Assembly: GCA_019188255.1 (NCBI GenBank)
Contig: JAETXT010000003.1
Coordinates: 3,100,001-3,164,000, forward strand
Direction: 5' to 3'
Length of the DNA stretch: 64,000 bases
Source of the DNA: Verticillium longisporum
Taxonomy: Eukaryota; Ascomycota; Sordariomycetes; Glomerellales; Plectosphaerellaceae
Shown here: in pieces, positions 45,536-56,984 of the stretch
How positions within the stretch are numbered: position 1 is the first letter of the stretch
How the letters are laid out: each line of letters starts with the position of its first letter
Notes under the pieces: model-generated
Seen by the model: only the letters and a program-made list of their open reading frames with translations
What the model was told of the DNA's origin: nothing
Databases searched by the model: none
Position numbers and translations under genes: made by a program

Positions 45536-48500
45536 ATGCCTCAGTCGCAGCTCACTCAGAGCCCCGTTCCGAAGAGGCAGCCAACAACCACGATGGCGGC
45601 AGCATCTCGTGGCTTCGAGTCGTCCTCCTACTTCAATCCCAGTCTGAGCAACGCAGCATCTAGCGTATCGAGAGGCAACTCTGCATCAAGTCTCAGCCGA
45701 ATTCCTCTGTACGAAGACGATGCTCTTGGCCATTCTCCCTTGCGCGATGAAGAAACGCCCGCTTCACCCAACTCGCAGTGGGCCTCCGACTCGACATCAG
45801 CTCTGGCCCATCAGAGAGAGCAGGTTGGATCAGCATCCACGATCCGGGCCTCGAGTGCCGTTTCCACTGTCCCACACACTGCTTACACCAGTCGCCGATC
45901 CCAGACCCCCTTTCTCCGTGGGGACGAGGGTCGCCACGTCATATGCGCTGTAAGCGAGGCTCGAGGTATAACACCAGCAGTCGGGGTAGCCTTCGTCAAT
46001 ATTGCTACTGGGGAGGCCATTCTCAGTCAAATCAGTGACAGTCAGTTCTACGTCAAGACCTTGCACAAACTCAACATGCTCGAGCCGTCGCACATTCTCA
46101 TGGTTCCGTCTGCTTGCGCACCGAACCCATCATCCTACCTATACTATATGATTGAACAACATGTCGCTAGCGCAAAGATTGTCCCCTGGCATAGGAAGTT
46201 CTGGTCCGAGTCAGCCGGATTAGATTACATCAGTGAATATGCCCTTCAAGGAGATGCCGAGGCAATCCAGGTCGCCATTCAAGGCAACTTCTTCACAACT
46301 TGTGCTTTTTCTGCGGTCTGTACTTTGTTGAAGGTAAATCTATGATGTAATCTGACGAATCTCTAGGTAATGAAGCATCTCGAGGTTGAGCTTTCGCTCA
46401 ACATCGTCTCGCACACATTGCGTATCCGGTACGAACCATCCGACCATACCATGATGATTGATGTGTCCGCGATCCAGTCGCTTGAGCTTGTACAAAATCT
46501 CCGGAACTCAAGATCAAAGGACTCTCTCTATGGCCTACTCAACCAGACCCTAACTCCAATGGGTGCTCGGAAGCTCAAAAGCGACATATTACAACCAACC
46601 ACCTTAGTGGAGGATGTTCTGAAATGGCGGTACGAAGCTGTAGCGGAGCTGACCTCATCGGAAGATGTGTTTGTTGGTGTGCGGAAAGGTATGCCGTCAT
46701 TCATTTTGCTTAGACATCCCAGGCTGAGCTTAGCAGCTTTGAAGGCATTTCCGGACGTCGAGCGGCTCCTGTCGAAGGCGAGTCATGATAAAATCGCCCA
46801 TTAGCAATTTGTACTAATTCTTTCAGTTGGTCATCATCCCGCGGAGACCATCGACCGAGGCATCGGAGTTCGCGTTGAACCAAGTCATTATGATCAAAGC
46901 GTTTCTGGCATCTGTTCCCAACATATATCAGGCACTTGGTCCAGCCCAGTGCCATTTGCTTGTCAAAATCCGTGATCTTTGTCGGCCAGAGATGACGCAA
47001 CAGGTTCAGGACCTCATCTCAGAGGCCATTAATGCCGACGTGACTTTGATGAAGTCGCCTTTGGAAATGCGTAACGCCCGAATGTTTGCTGTCAAGGTTT
47101 TACGCTCCGCCGCGTCGCTCGGACGTAGTGATCCTAACAAAGCCTCAGTCAGGTTACAATGGTCTGCTCGATGTCGCAAGACAGACATACAAAGAGTGTA
47201 CCGAGGATGTCCACAGATACGTTACTGACTTGAATAGTATGTCCCCTCCCTAAAACCCGATTATCCTGACTTTGCACAGGAACCTTCGAACTAGATGCCA
47301 AGCTCAAGTATGACACCACTCGGAGATACTGGCTCCAGCTCAGGGCAGCAGATTTTCAAAACCGCGCCATTCCGGACATTTTGGTCAACCGGGTCATCAA
47401 GAAGGGCCACATTGAATGTCTGACTCTCCAAATGAAGAAGTTCGATTTCCGCATCGCAGACTCCGTGACAGAAGCCATGGGAATGGGAGACCAGGTGGTT
47501 CAAGAAATGCTCGACTCCATTCGAACTCAAATTGAGCCAATGTTTCGAGTCTGTGACGCCATTGCGCTGCTTGATATGCTGGCATCATTTGCGCAGATTG
47601 CAATACAGAGAGACTACGTACGGCCTGTCATCAGTGACACTTTGGGACTGAAGGCGGCACGACATCCGATTCTGGACAAGGTGGGCTTGGTCTCACAGTT
47701 TCGCTGTCGTCGCCATTCCTGCTGATGATAATGGTCCTAGAACCTCGATGACGAGTTCGTCCCGAACGATGTGTTCTCGAAAGAAGAGTATCGTTTCCAA
47801 ATCATTACAGGCTGCAACATGAGCGGCAAGAGTACTTATATTCGTATGATTGCATTACTGCAGGTGATGGCCCAAATCGGCTGCTTTGTCCCTGCGCGTT
47901 ATGCATCGTTCCGCATCATCCATCATATCTTTGCACGTCTTTCCACCGACGATTCTATCGAGGGGAACCTTTCCACGTTTTCGTGCGAGATGCGAGAGAT
48001 GGCATTCATCCTCAGGTGACCTTGATGTGCCGGAAGCCATGGAGCGCGGCTGACAGCTTTACAGAAACGTCGAAAAGAACAGCATGGTAATCATTGACGA
48101 GCTTGGACGTGGCACAAGCACGCGTGACGGACTGTCCATTGCACTCGCTATGGCGGAGGCCTTGATGCGAAGCCGAGCCTCGGTTTGGTTTGTGACACAT
48201 TACGACAAGCTGGGTAACGTTCTTTGTATACAATATTTGCTTTTCCTCAATCGCTGACGCGAACATGGTCGTAGCTGAAGTACTTGGCAATCGCTTCGGA
48301 GTAATCAACCTTCATCTTGCTACGAGGACATCGATGACACCTCACGAAACCCCGAAGATGACAATGCTCTATACGTTGAGCTCAGGAAGGGTGCTTGACG
48401 AGCATTATGGCATCACTTTAGCCAAAGCTATGGGGTTTCCAGACGATTTCTTGGAAGAGGCGGAGAGAGTCTCCAGAAGTTTAAAACAGCAGCGCGAAGC

Positions 48501-48909
48501 CAAGAAGCAAAGCCCGGAGGCTCACAGAAGAATCAGTCGGCAGAACCTCATATTGAACCTACACGAACAACTCAAACAGGCCTATGCATCGCAGTTGGAT
48601 GAAGAAGCACTGGCCCTTCACCTAGAGAAGTTACAGGAGGAGTTCATAGCCCGGATTGAGGCTATTGAAGGTGATAGTGACACCGAGTCGGGACCACAGA
48701 CTCTTTCGCCAATCCAGAGAGAAACATCCGAGCCATTAATGTTCGAAGACGCAATTGCAACGACACAAGAGGGCTTTGGGATGGTTGATCCATACAAGGA
48801 TGTCAATGATACAGGAACGAACGACATGCCTGCTTCGCCGTTATGGAGTGACATTTTTGAGTCTGATGAGGTTGATGAATCGTCCCGAATGATGGACGTG
48901 GATGGATGA
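45536..48909 (+). CDS. MSH4: Meiotic MutS homologue MSH4
   Basis: Forms the MutSgamma heterodimer with Msh5 and stabilises meiotic recombination intermediates to promote crossovers. Nine exons: 45536-46315, 46367-46688, 46737-46777, 46827-47096, 47149-47236, 47280-47680, 47741-48015, 48065-48213 and 48275-48909. They sum to exactly 987 codons, so 986 residues. The third intron starts GCGAGT and is a GC-AG intron; the others are GT-AG. The N-terminal 140 residues are Ser-rich and lack the mismatch-binding domain I of Msh2/3/6, as expected for Msh4. The ATPase carries Walker [27 protein letters not shown], Walker [13 protein letters not shown] and FVTHYDKL. The C-terminus (residues about 880-986) is an acidic tail. 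ATG 45593 is an alternative start. The gene is expected to be silent outside meiosis. Confidence 0.93.
46778..46826 (+). other. GC-AG intron of MSH4
   Basis: Between AAG (46775-46777) and TTG (46827). The donor is GCGAGT, the branch TACTAAT, the acceptor TTTCAG, and the length 49 bases. No GT donor in the area keeps the frame into the LVIIPRRPS exon. GC-AG introns with a strong AAG|GC context are a known minor class in fungi. Confidence 0.85.
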
Positions 48910-49136
48910 TATGCTCAAGGGTAATAGGGCTTCTCTAACCGAGTATTGCTGAGAAGTATATTGAAGGGTTCAGGCTGCTGTTCTCCTCTGTACACTGACA
49001 CTGCGGGACGGAGTTAAGGTCTGAGAGTATCTCGAATAACCTTGAAATGTCATGTAGCGCTATTCTAGACTGAAACTGACGAAACGTCCGCTGCCCACGA
49101 CATTAATGATGTGTACAGTCATAATAAGCCTTTGGT
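48910..49136. other. Convergent 3' spacer
   Basis: 227 bases between the MSH4 stop and the stop of the minus-strand neighbour; AT-rich. Confidence 0.6.
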
Positions 49137-50067
49137 TCAAAGCAATGACTTGGGCGCGTCCCAATATTTCCCTTCTCCAAATCCAATCTCGGCATCCTCC
49201 ATTTTGACGCCGAGATGCCAACGCCAGAAGCCGGGCCAGAAGTTCTCATGCTCCCCAACCACATTTCCCTGCTCGTCCGTCTGGCGGAGGTCAAACCATC
49301 CAACGCTCGACCTGCGCGAGGACTGGTCCGGCGCAACGGCGCACCAGCGATCGGTGCCTGGCAACTCGCCGTGGCTACCCTGGCCCTGGGGCAGGGGTGG
49401 CTGGACGAGAGTCGCGTCGACGCCGAGATGCTTGAAAAGAGACATCGAGATGGGGAAGCTAGGGACGAAGGGGGTAGGGCGGAAAGTCGTCTGAAAGAAA
49501 GGGGTCTTGCTGGGTGACGCTTCCGCGGCCGACACCGGCTCGGTGTCGTGTGGGTAGACCTTGATGGTGGTGCTGCCGTCTTGATGGTCTTGCCAGTCAA
49601 AGGCGGCCAGGTGTTTGGGGATGTTCCAGTCTGTGGCAGCCAGTTTAGTCGAGAGGTGCGGGTACACGCGATGGCGGTTAGCGGAGGTGAGGGTGAGCAC
49701 TGACTCTTTCTTCCGTTCCAGCAGGTCTGGCGCTGGGAGACGTAGATGCGGGTGATGCGGGCGTTGCGCTTCTTGACGCGCTTGCCGTCCTCCTCGACGG
49801 TGTACTCATGGAAGCCGGGGCTCAGGATGAGCTCGTCGTAGGGGCCGACGGGCGACTCGGTGTAGCGGATGAGCTGGATCATGCTGAGGCCGCCGAGGTG
49901 GCGGCTGCCCTCTGGGGTTGCGTAGCCTGCAGAAGCCTCGAGGGGGAGTACGCGAAGGATGGAGGATTGGCGGCTTGGGGCTTGGTGGTCCAGAAGGCGA
50001 AGAGGTAGACTGTGCCCTTGAGAGTCCAGGGTGGAGGGACGAGGGTGTATTCATCGGCGTCGCCCAT
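49137..50067 (-). CDS. Acetoacetate-decarboxylase-like beta-barrel protein
   Basis: Two exons, 50067-49705 and 49630-49137; a 74-base intron with a GCTAAC branch; 285 residues after frame repair. The start MGDADEYTLVPPPWTL is followed by SMIQLIRYTESPVGPYDELI, then GFHEYTVEEDGKR and, across the splice, NWNIPKHLAAFDW. This pattern is familiar from fungal proteins assigned to the acetoacetate decarboxylase superfamily. I cannot place a catalytic lysine, so enzymatic decarboxylation is not claimed. Some family members act as cyclases or lyases or are of unknown function. No signal peptide. The frame breaks at the G5 run 49942-49946 (C5 on the coding strand), and a sixth base joins the N-terminal 45 residues to the rest. 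Convergent with MSH4. Confidence 0.6.
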
Positions 50068-51213
50068 GGTGGAATGATGTGTTGTGTTGCAATGACAATG
50101 AGGTGCTGTTTGGATGTCGTTTAGGCGTCGTGGTAAAAGAAGATGATCGTCTTGGTGAAGATGATGCCGGTGTGACGAGCCTCGTCGTTGAGTGAAGTTT
50201 GTGTCACACACGGTCCGAGCCAGTCATCAACGGCGCCCGCCATGGACTGATGTTGAGGGTGGACCCCATGTTACGGCCTCGGTCCTGACCTGGCGATCCA
50301 TGTCCCCGCGATCTGCTTGCCAGAAGGGGAAAGCGGGGGCGGGACTGTGCTGGGAGATGTTCAAGCATATGAAGAAAGTACGGAAACCACTTCGTGTTGT
50401 TTCAATGAAGGACCTGGAGCGTGTGGATTGCTCTGGTATTGCATGGGTTTCTACGTCTATCGATGTGCACTTGCAATTGAGGCGCATTTATTGCAAGCAA
50501 GACCTAGAAGAGAAATGAACACAGTGGCCGGATTAGCAACACTGGCTTGCGTCATGGCGCTTCTCTGTCTGGTGGTCGATAAGACTGACTTGGGCAAAGG
50601 TCACTTTCGATACCTCGAGACTCATTCTACAAACCGAGAATATCAGCCTCATGTGAAGCCATCGTGGACGATGGTTGAATCGAAAGAAAGAGCAACCCAG
50701 AGGATGTGAGACGGAGGCACAGTAGCACCCTCTGACAGCACGCGTGCCAGGCTTGCCAGGGTACTGGGCTCCTGCTGCACAGTGGGCCCCACCTGCCGCT
50801 GCTCCACTGCACTGTTCCCACGCTGCAACTGCAACGGGCTCATGCGGGGAAGGAAGGGCGAGGGGCAGGGGCTGTGCTCTTCGACAGGTCATCGACTGCC
50901 ATGTGTGGTGGTGGTGGTGGTGGTGGCCATAGGCCCTCACACCACCACCCCCAAGACCCTGTTATCAGCCAGACCCAAGATCGAGACTGACACACAGCCC
51001 ATCTGGGCGGACGTGGCGACTTGCGTCACGAACACCCCACCTTGCCATTCTGTCAACCATTTCATCATCACCACCAATCCCTCATGCTGAAGCTGCTTGT
51101 TGCCTCACGTCGCAAGTTCGCGACAGCGGCTTTCTTTCCATCATTTTGACTTACACATACCTGCTTCACAGAGATTTCGCTTTCTTTCTCAACTTGATCA
51201 CAATCACACCACC
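50068..51213. other. Divergent intergenic region
   Basis: About 1.1 kb between the starts of the decarboxylase-like gene (-) and the HET gene (+). It holds a (TGG)7 repeat at 50906-50926. Small open frames have no features. Confidence 0.55.
50906..50926. repeat. (TGG)7 microsatellite
   Basis: Seven perfect TGG triplets in non-coding DNA upstream of the HET gene. Confidence 0.9.
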
Positions 51214-53258
51214 ATGGCTGCCCTCGTCGTGTGGAGCGTCCTTGCTTGCGCCCACGTCGTCAAAAAGCAGCGCAATAAACGCATCTACAAGTACCACAAC
51301 AGCCATGTCGGCCCACGGGAAACACGCCTCTTGACGCTGGCCCCAGGCTCCTTCTTCGAGGACCTCAAGGGCGACGTTCAAATCATCTCCATCGACGACC
51401 CCCAACATGTGCCGTACGAAGCTGTCTCGTACGTGTGGGGCCCCACGTCCTCCAGACCGGACTTTATCAAGCTCGGCTCCAGCAGCAGACGACTTTGGCT
51501 GCCGCCGAACCTTGCGCAGGCGCTTCGCTACCTCCGCAAGAAAGACGCGGCTCGCACTCTCTGGATCGACTTCATCTCCGTCAGACAAGACGATCACGCT
51601 GAAAAGGCCGCCCAGGTCGCCCTCATGACCGAGATTTACAGAGCTGCCGAGCGTGTCGTCGTCTGGCTGGGCCACGAGGCCAATGATAGCAACGTTGCCA
51701 TCGGTCTCCTCGATGAACTGGCCTGGATGGTCGAGTTTGACTTTGAGAACACCAGGATGCGCCCAACTGGTGCTGGCGCCATCGAGCCGACCTGGGCTGA
51801 TCCCACCGAGTATCTTCCCTACGAGCAAGACGAACTGTGGGCCATCTATCAGCTTGTTCACCGCGCCTGGTTCGGCCGCGTCTGGATTCGACAGGAAATC
51901 GCTGCCGCCGATCCTCAAACTGCGATTGTTGTCTGCGGCAACAAGTCGATTAGCTGGGAAATGCTGCGCACTGCGCTCGCCGTCATAGCCAACAAGCCAC
52001 GCCACTTTTTGGATTTGAACGAGGAGAGCTCCCCGAGCTGCGATTCGCGCGTCGATATGAGATGGTGTTACTTCTTTGTCAGCCTGGGAAGGATTACACC
52101 CTTCCTGATCTGCTCGATCAGGGCCGCAAGTTCAGCTGCTCTGACCCGCGAGATCGAGTCTATGCTGTCATGAACCTCGCCTCTGACGTCGACAACATGG
52201 GGCTGACCCCAAACTATGATCTTACCACGAGCCAGGTCTATCAAGATACAGTTCTTCGCTATATCCAGCAGTCAAAGAATACCAATATCCTAGCGTCATG
52301 CGAAATCATCGCAGCACGAAAGACAATGCCAACGTGGGTCCCTGACTGGAGTCGCAAGAGAATTGCGAATACAATGCCGATGCATCTCGCAAGCAGCATG
52401 TCAGAGGCGCATGCCGGCCCTACAGGCAACGGCACTTTGAAAGCCAGCGGTGTGTACTGTGCAACAGTGGCAGAGGTTACGGAGCTTTTTGGAGACTTCG
52501 TCCCCGTACTGCAGGTCATCGCCACCGTTCGTCAGATCGCACCTGCCGACGTCCTCTCGGGCCCATACATGGACCGCGCCGGCGGGCTTCTAGAAGCATA
52601 TTGCGCGACTTTGGCCTGGGGATTATTTGACAGCTTATACAATCCGCCGATGGAGTCATATCCGGATCACGATGTCAGCATTGAGTCTCTAAAGCTAGTG
52701 CTCGAGCAACAAGAAGACTCGAAACGGACGAGCTCGTCTTACGATTATTCAACTCTTGTCTATGTGACGCAGTTGATCGCTACCTGCAAAGGAAGATCCT
52801 TCTTCACTACCCAGGAAGGTTACATTGGCCTCGGGCCAAAATACACAAAGCCAGGCGACAAAGTCTACGTTGTTTTAGGTTGTGACGTGCCCCTTATTCT
52901 TCGGGATCGCCACTCCGGCGGTGACAGGGCTACCCTCCCAGGCGAGCCCGAATTTGAGGTCGTTGGCGACAGCTATGTCCACGGATTCATGAGCGGCGAG
53001 GCTCTCCTAGGTCCTTTGCCAAATGAATGCAAGATGGTCATGGACAGCGAAGATCCTGATGAGCCAACTCGGCCCATGTTTATCATGGGCCCGGGGAACG
53101 GAGCCTTCAAGACGGCGCATGATCCTAGGCTCGAGAAGGTCAGAGCTGCAGCGACGTCAGCAGCGTGTGAGAAGACACAGGGGTCTGTAGAAGAGCTGCT
53201 TACGCCTGAGAATCTGAGAGCGGCGAGTGTGAATGTTGTGGACCTGAATCTTGTCTGA
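51214..53258 (+). CDS. HET-domain (heterokaryon incompatibility) protein
   Basis: HET-domain proteins trigger growth arrest or cell death when genetically different hyphae fuse, and some act in innate immunity-like sensing. Single exon, 681 residues after frame repair. The domain (residues about 60-230) has YEAVSYVWG, LWIDFISVRQDD, a block ending in RAAERVVVWLG, and later RAWFGRVWIRQEI, in canonical order. A DPRDRVYAVMNLASD block follows the HET core as usual, and the C-terminal part (WVPDW, then GYIGLGP near residues 530-540) is the common HET-associated region. No NACHT, ankyrin or WD repeats follow, so this is a stand-alone HET protein. The residues 5-15 are hydrophobic but too short for a sure membrane anchor. 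The frame breaks at the C4 run 52031-52034; a fifth C rejoins the halves. The start at 51214 is the first ATG; the upstream frame lacks one. Confidence 0.87.
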
Positions 53259-53650
53259 GCTCTGTTTTTCTAACGAACGACATATGATTGCAGAAAGTTT
53301 TCTTTTGTTTTCTGTCGATACCCTGGCCGCGTTCCGTCAAGTACTTAATGAGAGTTAGCTTCGACCACAGAGGAGTTAATAGCCCGACACCCATAGGAGA
53401 TTGTGATCACTTACGATTTTGTTTGTGTAAAACCAGCAGGAATACAAGCTCATGGCAGGATCGGCGTCCATGCGCCTTCTTTTCCAAGCTGTGCACCTCT
53501 TTGTATCATTGTGCTATATAACAGCCTAAGCCACAGCGCTCATAGATTCCAAGCTCACAAACGGATAGCAGACACCAGTATGCCATACAACCCCTCCGAG
53601 CTAAACTTCCTGCCATCCGAAAGAATAAATCGAATGGTATGTTCACGCCC
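53259..53650. other. Convergent 3' spacer
   Basis: 392 bases between the HET gene and the small minus-strand gene. AT-rich, with no gene visible. Confidence 0.55.
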
Positions 53651-53896
53651 TCAAGGCGTAGGCGTCAGAGCCACGGCGGCACAGGCAGCGCAGCAGGTGC
53701 CAAAGGCGGCATTGCAGGCCAGCACCGACGCGGGAGCTGTGGCGCCGAGCGTGGCACCCCAGGTGAAGCCTGCGGCACCGTAGCAGGCTGTGACGACGCT
53801 GGCGCAGCCGGCCTGACAGATGCCGTAGGCCACGAGGCCGGCAGAGGCGGGGACGGCAGTCAGGGCGGCAAGCTGGAAAATGTTTGTTGGGCGCAT
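53651..53896 (-). CDS. Small cysteine-rich secreted protein (zygote-specific-protein-like)
   Basis: 81 residues, single exon. A hydrophobic N-terminus (MRPTNIFQLAALTAVPASAG) reads as a signal peptide of about 20 residues. The mature part is small, Ala/Gly/Thr-rich and holds seven cysteines: GICQAGCASVV, then ACYGAAGFTWGATLGATAPAS, and a C-terminal CCAACAAVALTPTP. This pattern is a recurrent fungal family annotated by homology as zygote-specific class V proteins; the real function is unknown, with effector or surface roles possible. A TATA box at 54037-54042 on the same strand, about 140 bases upstream, supports transcription from the minus strand. A + strand frame over the same bases lacks any feature and is a shadow. 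Confidence 0.7.
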   Translation of the reverse strand: MRPTNIFQLAALTAVPASAGLVAYGICQAGCASVVTACYGAAGFTWGATLGATAPASVLACNAAFGTCCAACAAVALTPTP

Positions 53897-54833
53897 TCTT
53901 TTGATGGGGCTTGGTTCGGGTGACGAGTGTCCTTGGCTGATGGTTTTCGTGCTACTGTCTGAAGGAGCGAGTCGTTGGGATGTCTGGCTGCGAGTGGCTT
54001 AGTCTGCTCAACAGGCCGCTGACGGCCTTTTGGGGCTTTATAATGGAGGCAACGTCGGTGGGTGTCAGATACGGTGGGAGGCCCACCACCGCCTGGTTGG
54101 TTAGAGATCAGGCTGGTGTGACCTCTTGTCAGGCTGCCTGACTGGACTATGCCTTGATGATGCCTCGTGAGGGGGCATGCAGATGCATGGCCTGATCTTG
54201 ATGTTTGCTATTGGTGGGAAGAGCTAACAGGTTAACTGATGGACGTGACGATTGCGTCGCCTTGTTGGCCCAAAAGGTGACCTAACGGCCGTGTATTTGA
54301 AAGAGGGCGCTTGATACAGATCCTGCTGGAACAAACCAGTCGAGGTGTATGATTGACATCTAATTTTATACGATCTAACTGTAAGATCGTGAAAGATGGG
54401 AGTAGTGACCTGGTTGCCTTGCGGGATGGCACAGGTCGATGAAGAGGCTTGCGCCGAAGGAGTCGACAACGTGATGACACTTCTTACTGACGCTATCTGT
54501 CAAAGACCGTCTGCTCGGCTTTCTTTGCGATTCTGTAGTTTTATTCTTGGAAAATGCACGCTCTACGCGTTGGCCGTTGATTTGTGTCTCGACTGAACAC
54601 TATGTTCCATCCAGGAAAGTTTATGGATGATCCGCGGTATGTGCAGTTCCAGTGACCCAGGCCCCGATATTCACTTTCACGTGTCTTTCATGTGTCTCTC
54701 ACGACGAAGTCATGGAAGCCTCTCTCTGCGAGAGACCAACACTGGTGAGGGTATCGAATTCATTGAACAATAAGTGATTGAAGTCCCAAAAGCCTAAACG
54801 CCGTGCCATGCAAAGATGTGTGGGTGAGGAAAT
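53897..54833. other. Intergenic spacer
   Basis: 937 bases between the small secreted protein start and the BUD23 stop, both minus strand. It holds the TATA box of the small gene; the rest is AT-rich with no recognisable gene. Confidence 0.55.
54037..54042 (-). promoter_or_regulatory. TATA box of the small secreted protein gene
   Basis: TATAAA followed by GC on the minus strand, about 140 bases before the ATG at 53896. Confidence 0.5.
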
Positions 54834-55742
54834 TTAAAAGGCAACGCGCCGTTGTCGACCGGTGTACTTGGACGTCGATTTGACAACCTTGCCCTTGCGC
54901 TCCATCTGCTCCTTCTTGTGAACGATCCAGGCCTTGCTGCCCTTCTTGATCTCGCCCTTGCCCGTCTTCTCGGCCTTCCTCCTCTCGTCCTGGACGTCGA
55001 CATTGTCCATGCCGTCGACGACGCCTGTGATGTCGCCGGCACCGCCACCAGCACCGCCGCCGCCCACCGTCAGGACGAGGTACAGCTTGACGTTCTTGGT
55101 CTCGGGGTCGTCCTCGAGGATACCGGCGCCGAAGCCGGCCTTGACGGCGGCCTGCGTGATCATGTTCCTCTGCGTGTCGTTCTTGGGGTAGAACTGGCAC
55201 ACGGCCTTGCCGCCCCTGCGCAGCGAGGCGTAGAGCCCGTTGAAGAAGCGCGTCAGGCGGCCGACGGGCGACGTGTCGCTGCTCTCGGCGTTGCAGAGCC
55301 ACTGGATGGCCGAGATGCTGATGGCGGCGTCGAAGGAGCCGGCGCGAAAGGGCACGCCCTGGCCAATGTCGGCCAGCATGAGGTCGCCTTCGACGTCTCG
55401 CTGCAGGGCAATGTCGAGCATGGACGGCGACACGTCCATGCCGATCCACGTGTGCGGCCCGCCGTGCTCGGGGAGTTCGGCGGTGAGGATCTCGCCGGAG
55501 AGACCGCTGCCGCAGCCGACGTCGAGGATGAGGGAGGGGGATTGGAGGTCGAGGAGCTCGAGGGCGCGACGGGTCATGGACGCCTGGATGTTCTGGATAC
55601 GGGACGACGTCGTGTATTTGCGCGCTTCCGTGTCGTTGTAGTGAATGTCGGCCGCGCTGGGTAGGGCGTTAGCTTTGGGGGTTCACGATGGTCGCGGGGT
55701 TGGTTGGTGGTGTACTGACAGGGTATCTTCGGGGCGCGACAT
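54834..55742 (-). CDS. BUD23: 18S rRNA (guanine-N7) methyltransferase Bud23
   Basis: Transfers a methyl group from SAM to a guanine of 18S rRNA (G1575 in yeast) and aids 40S export, acting with Trm112. Two exons, 55742-55720 and 55656-54834; a 63-base intron with a GCTAAC branch; 281 residues, the usual size. The first exon gives MSRPEDT and the second opens with ADIHYNDTEARKYTTSSRI, a hallmark of the family. Motif I is LDVGCGSGLSG, then WIGMDVSPSMLD, and AISISAIQWLCN is the catalytic-region block. The basic C-terminus (KKGSKAWIVHKKEQMERKG, ending in SKYTGRQRR) is the WBS-type tail needed for rRNA binding. Frame intact. It is divergent from SVP26, with 451 bases shared between the two starts. 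Confidence 0.94.
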
Positions 55743-56193
55743 GATGGCGGTTGGGATGGTCGAAGGGCGTGAGTTGAGTACCGAATGAGTGATGTTGGTG
55801 CGGATCTTTGCGATGACCAGAGATCAGACTTTCCCACGTCGCGCTGTCGTCGTCGCTTGCAGTTGATGTCGTCGTCTTGTCGAAACGCTGATTCCAGAAA
55901 TTGAAGATTTTCGGTGCGGATAGCTATCGATAAGAATTTGGCGGGGTGTTGCCCAAATGTCGAAGTCAAAGTCAAGGGAAACGGCAGCATCAGGCTTGAG
56001 CCAGGGTGTCCACCTCAGCCTTAGCTAAGCGTCAAGGGGCAACCATTCGCTGCAGGAGGACACGCTCTAAATTTCGGGGCGACCAACATGCCAGCACTGC
56101 CTGCCCTTCCCCTGACGTGATTGCTGTCGCTCTTTTCATTTTTTACACAAACGCTTCAAGAAGATCGGGAGACGTTGTTTTGAAACCGATATC
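55743..56193. promoter_or_regulatory. Bidirectional promoter region of BUD23 and SVP26
   Basis: 451 bases separate the two divergent start codons, so both promoters must share or abut here. No clear TATA box is seen on either side, as is common for housekeeping genes. Confidence 0.5.
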
Positions 56194-56984
56194 ATGTGGA
56201 TTCTTCCTATTCTCGGGGTTATTGGCTCCATCGTGGGCTTCTGCTTCCTGACCTTGGCAATCGGTACGGCCCACTTGATCGCGCGCCGACGCGACCCCCT
56301 TGGATTTGAGTACTTGCGACTGACTTGCGATGGTGTAGCGTCGGGTCTTTACTACCTTTCCGAGCTGGTCGAGGAACACACGGTGCTCGCCAAGCGCCTG
56401 TTGACGCAGCTGATTTACATTATTGTCGTTCTCCAGCTTCTACTATGGGCTGTGGACGGGCTCTCGTTCAAGCTGACGCTTCTGTCCATCTTCTCGCACA
56501 TCGTCTACCTTGGCAACATGCGGCGCTTCCCTTACGTTCAGCTCACTGATCGGCTGTTCCTTACCTCATGCGGTAGGTTGTCGCTGTGGACCTCTGGCGG
56601 CATGTCGCAGAGGCTGACCCTTCCATAGCTCTCGTGCTCACAAACCACTACTTCTGGTTCCGCCACTTCTCCGATACCCAAGCGCGATCCTACTCCAACA
56701 TGCGCTCCATTTACGACCAGCCGGATACGCCTTCGTTCACACAAATCGCCTCATACTTTGGCATCTGCGTTTGGCTCGTGCCTTTCTCCTTGTTCGTCAG
56801 CCTGTCAGCCAGTGACAACGTCCTCCCCACCATGGGCAGCGAAACACCCTACCAGCAGGCCGATGGAAAGAACAAGCGACAGGGCATGGTCAAGGCGCTG
56901 GTTGACTCTGTAACAGGCGGCATCGGCCAGGTTGTCCAGTCAGCCGGCTTGCAGCAGCGATCTGGAAACTCGTGGAACGACTGA
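56194..56984 (+). CDS. SVP26: Svp26/TEX261 family ER-Golgi cargo adaptor
   Basis: Membrane protein that packs cargo, such as Golgi mannosyltransferases, into COPII vesicles. Three exons: 56194-56263, 56339-56572 and 56629-56984; 219 residues. The first intron (75 bases) is a multiple of three and has no stop, so the frame reads straight through, but splicing is needed to join FLTLAI to ASGLYYLSELVEEHT, the family's most conserved block. Four hydrophobic segments follow: residues about 3-22, 45-65, 70-90 and 140-160. NHYFWFRHF and YDQPDTPSFTQIASYFGICVWLVPF are conserved. The C-terminus is polar. Splicing removes HLIARRRDPLGFEY and similar residues that have no place in the family. Frame intact. 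Confidence 0.92.

Noticed and set aside
46334..46366. A 33-base intron in MSH4 starting GTAAAT
   Set aside because: Too short for fungal splicing. The donor GTCTGT at 46316 gives a 51-base intron and the conserved FSA-VMK junction.
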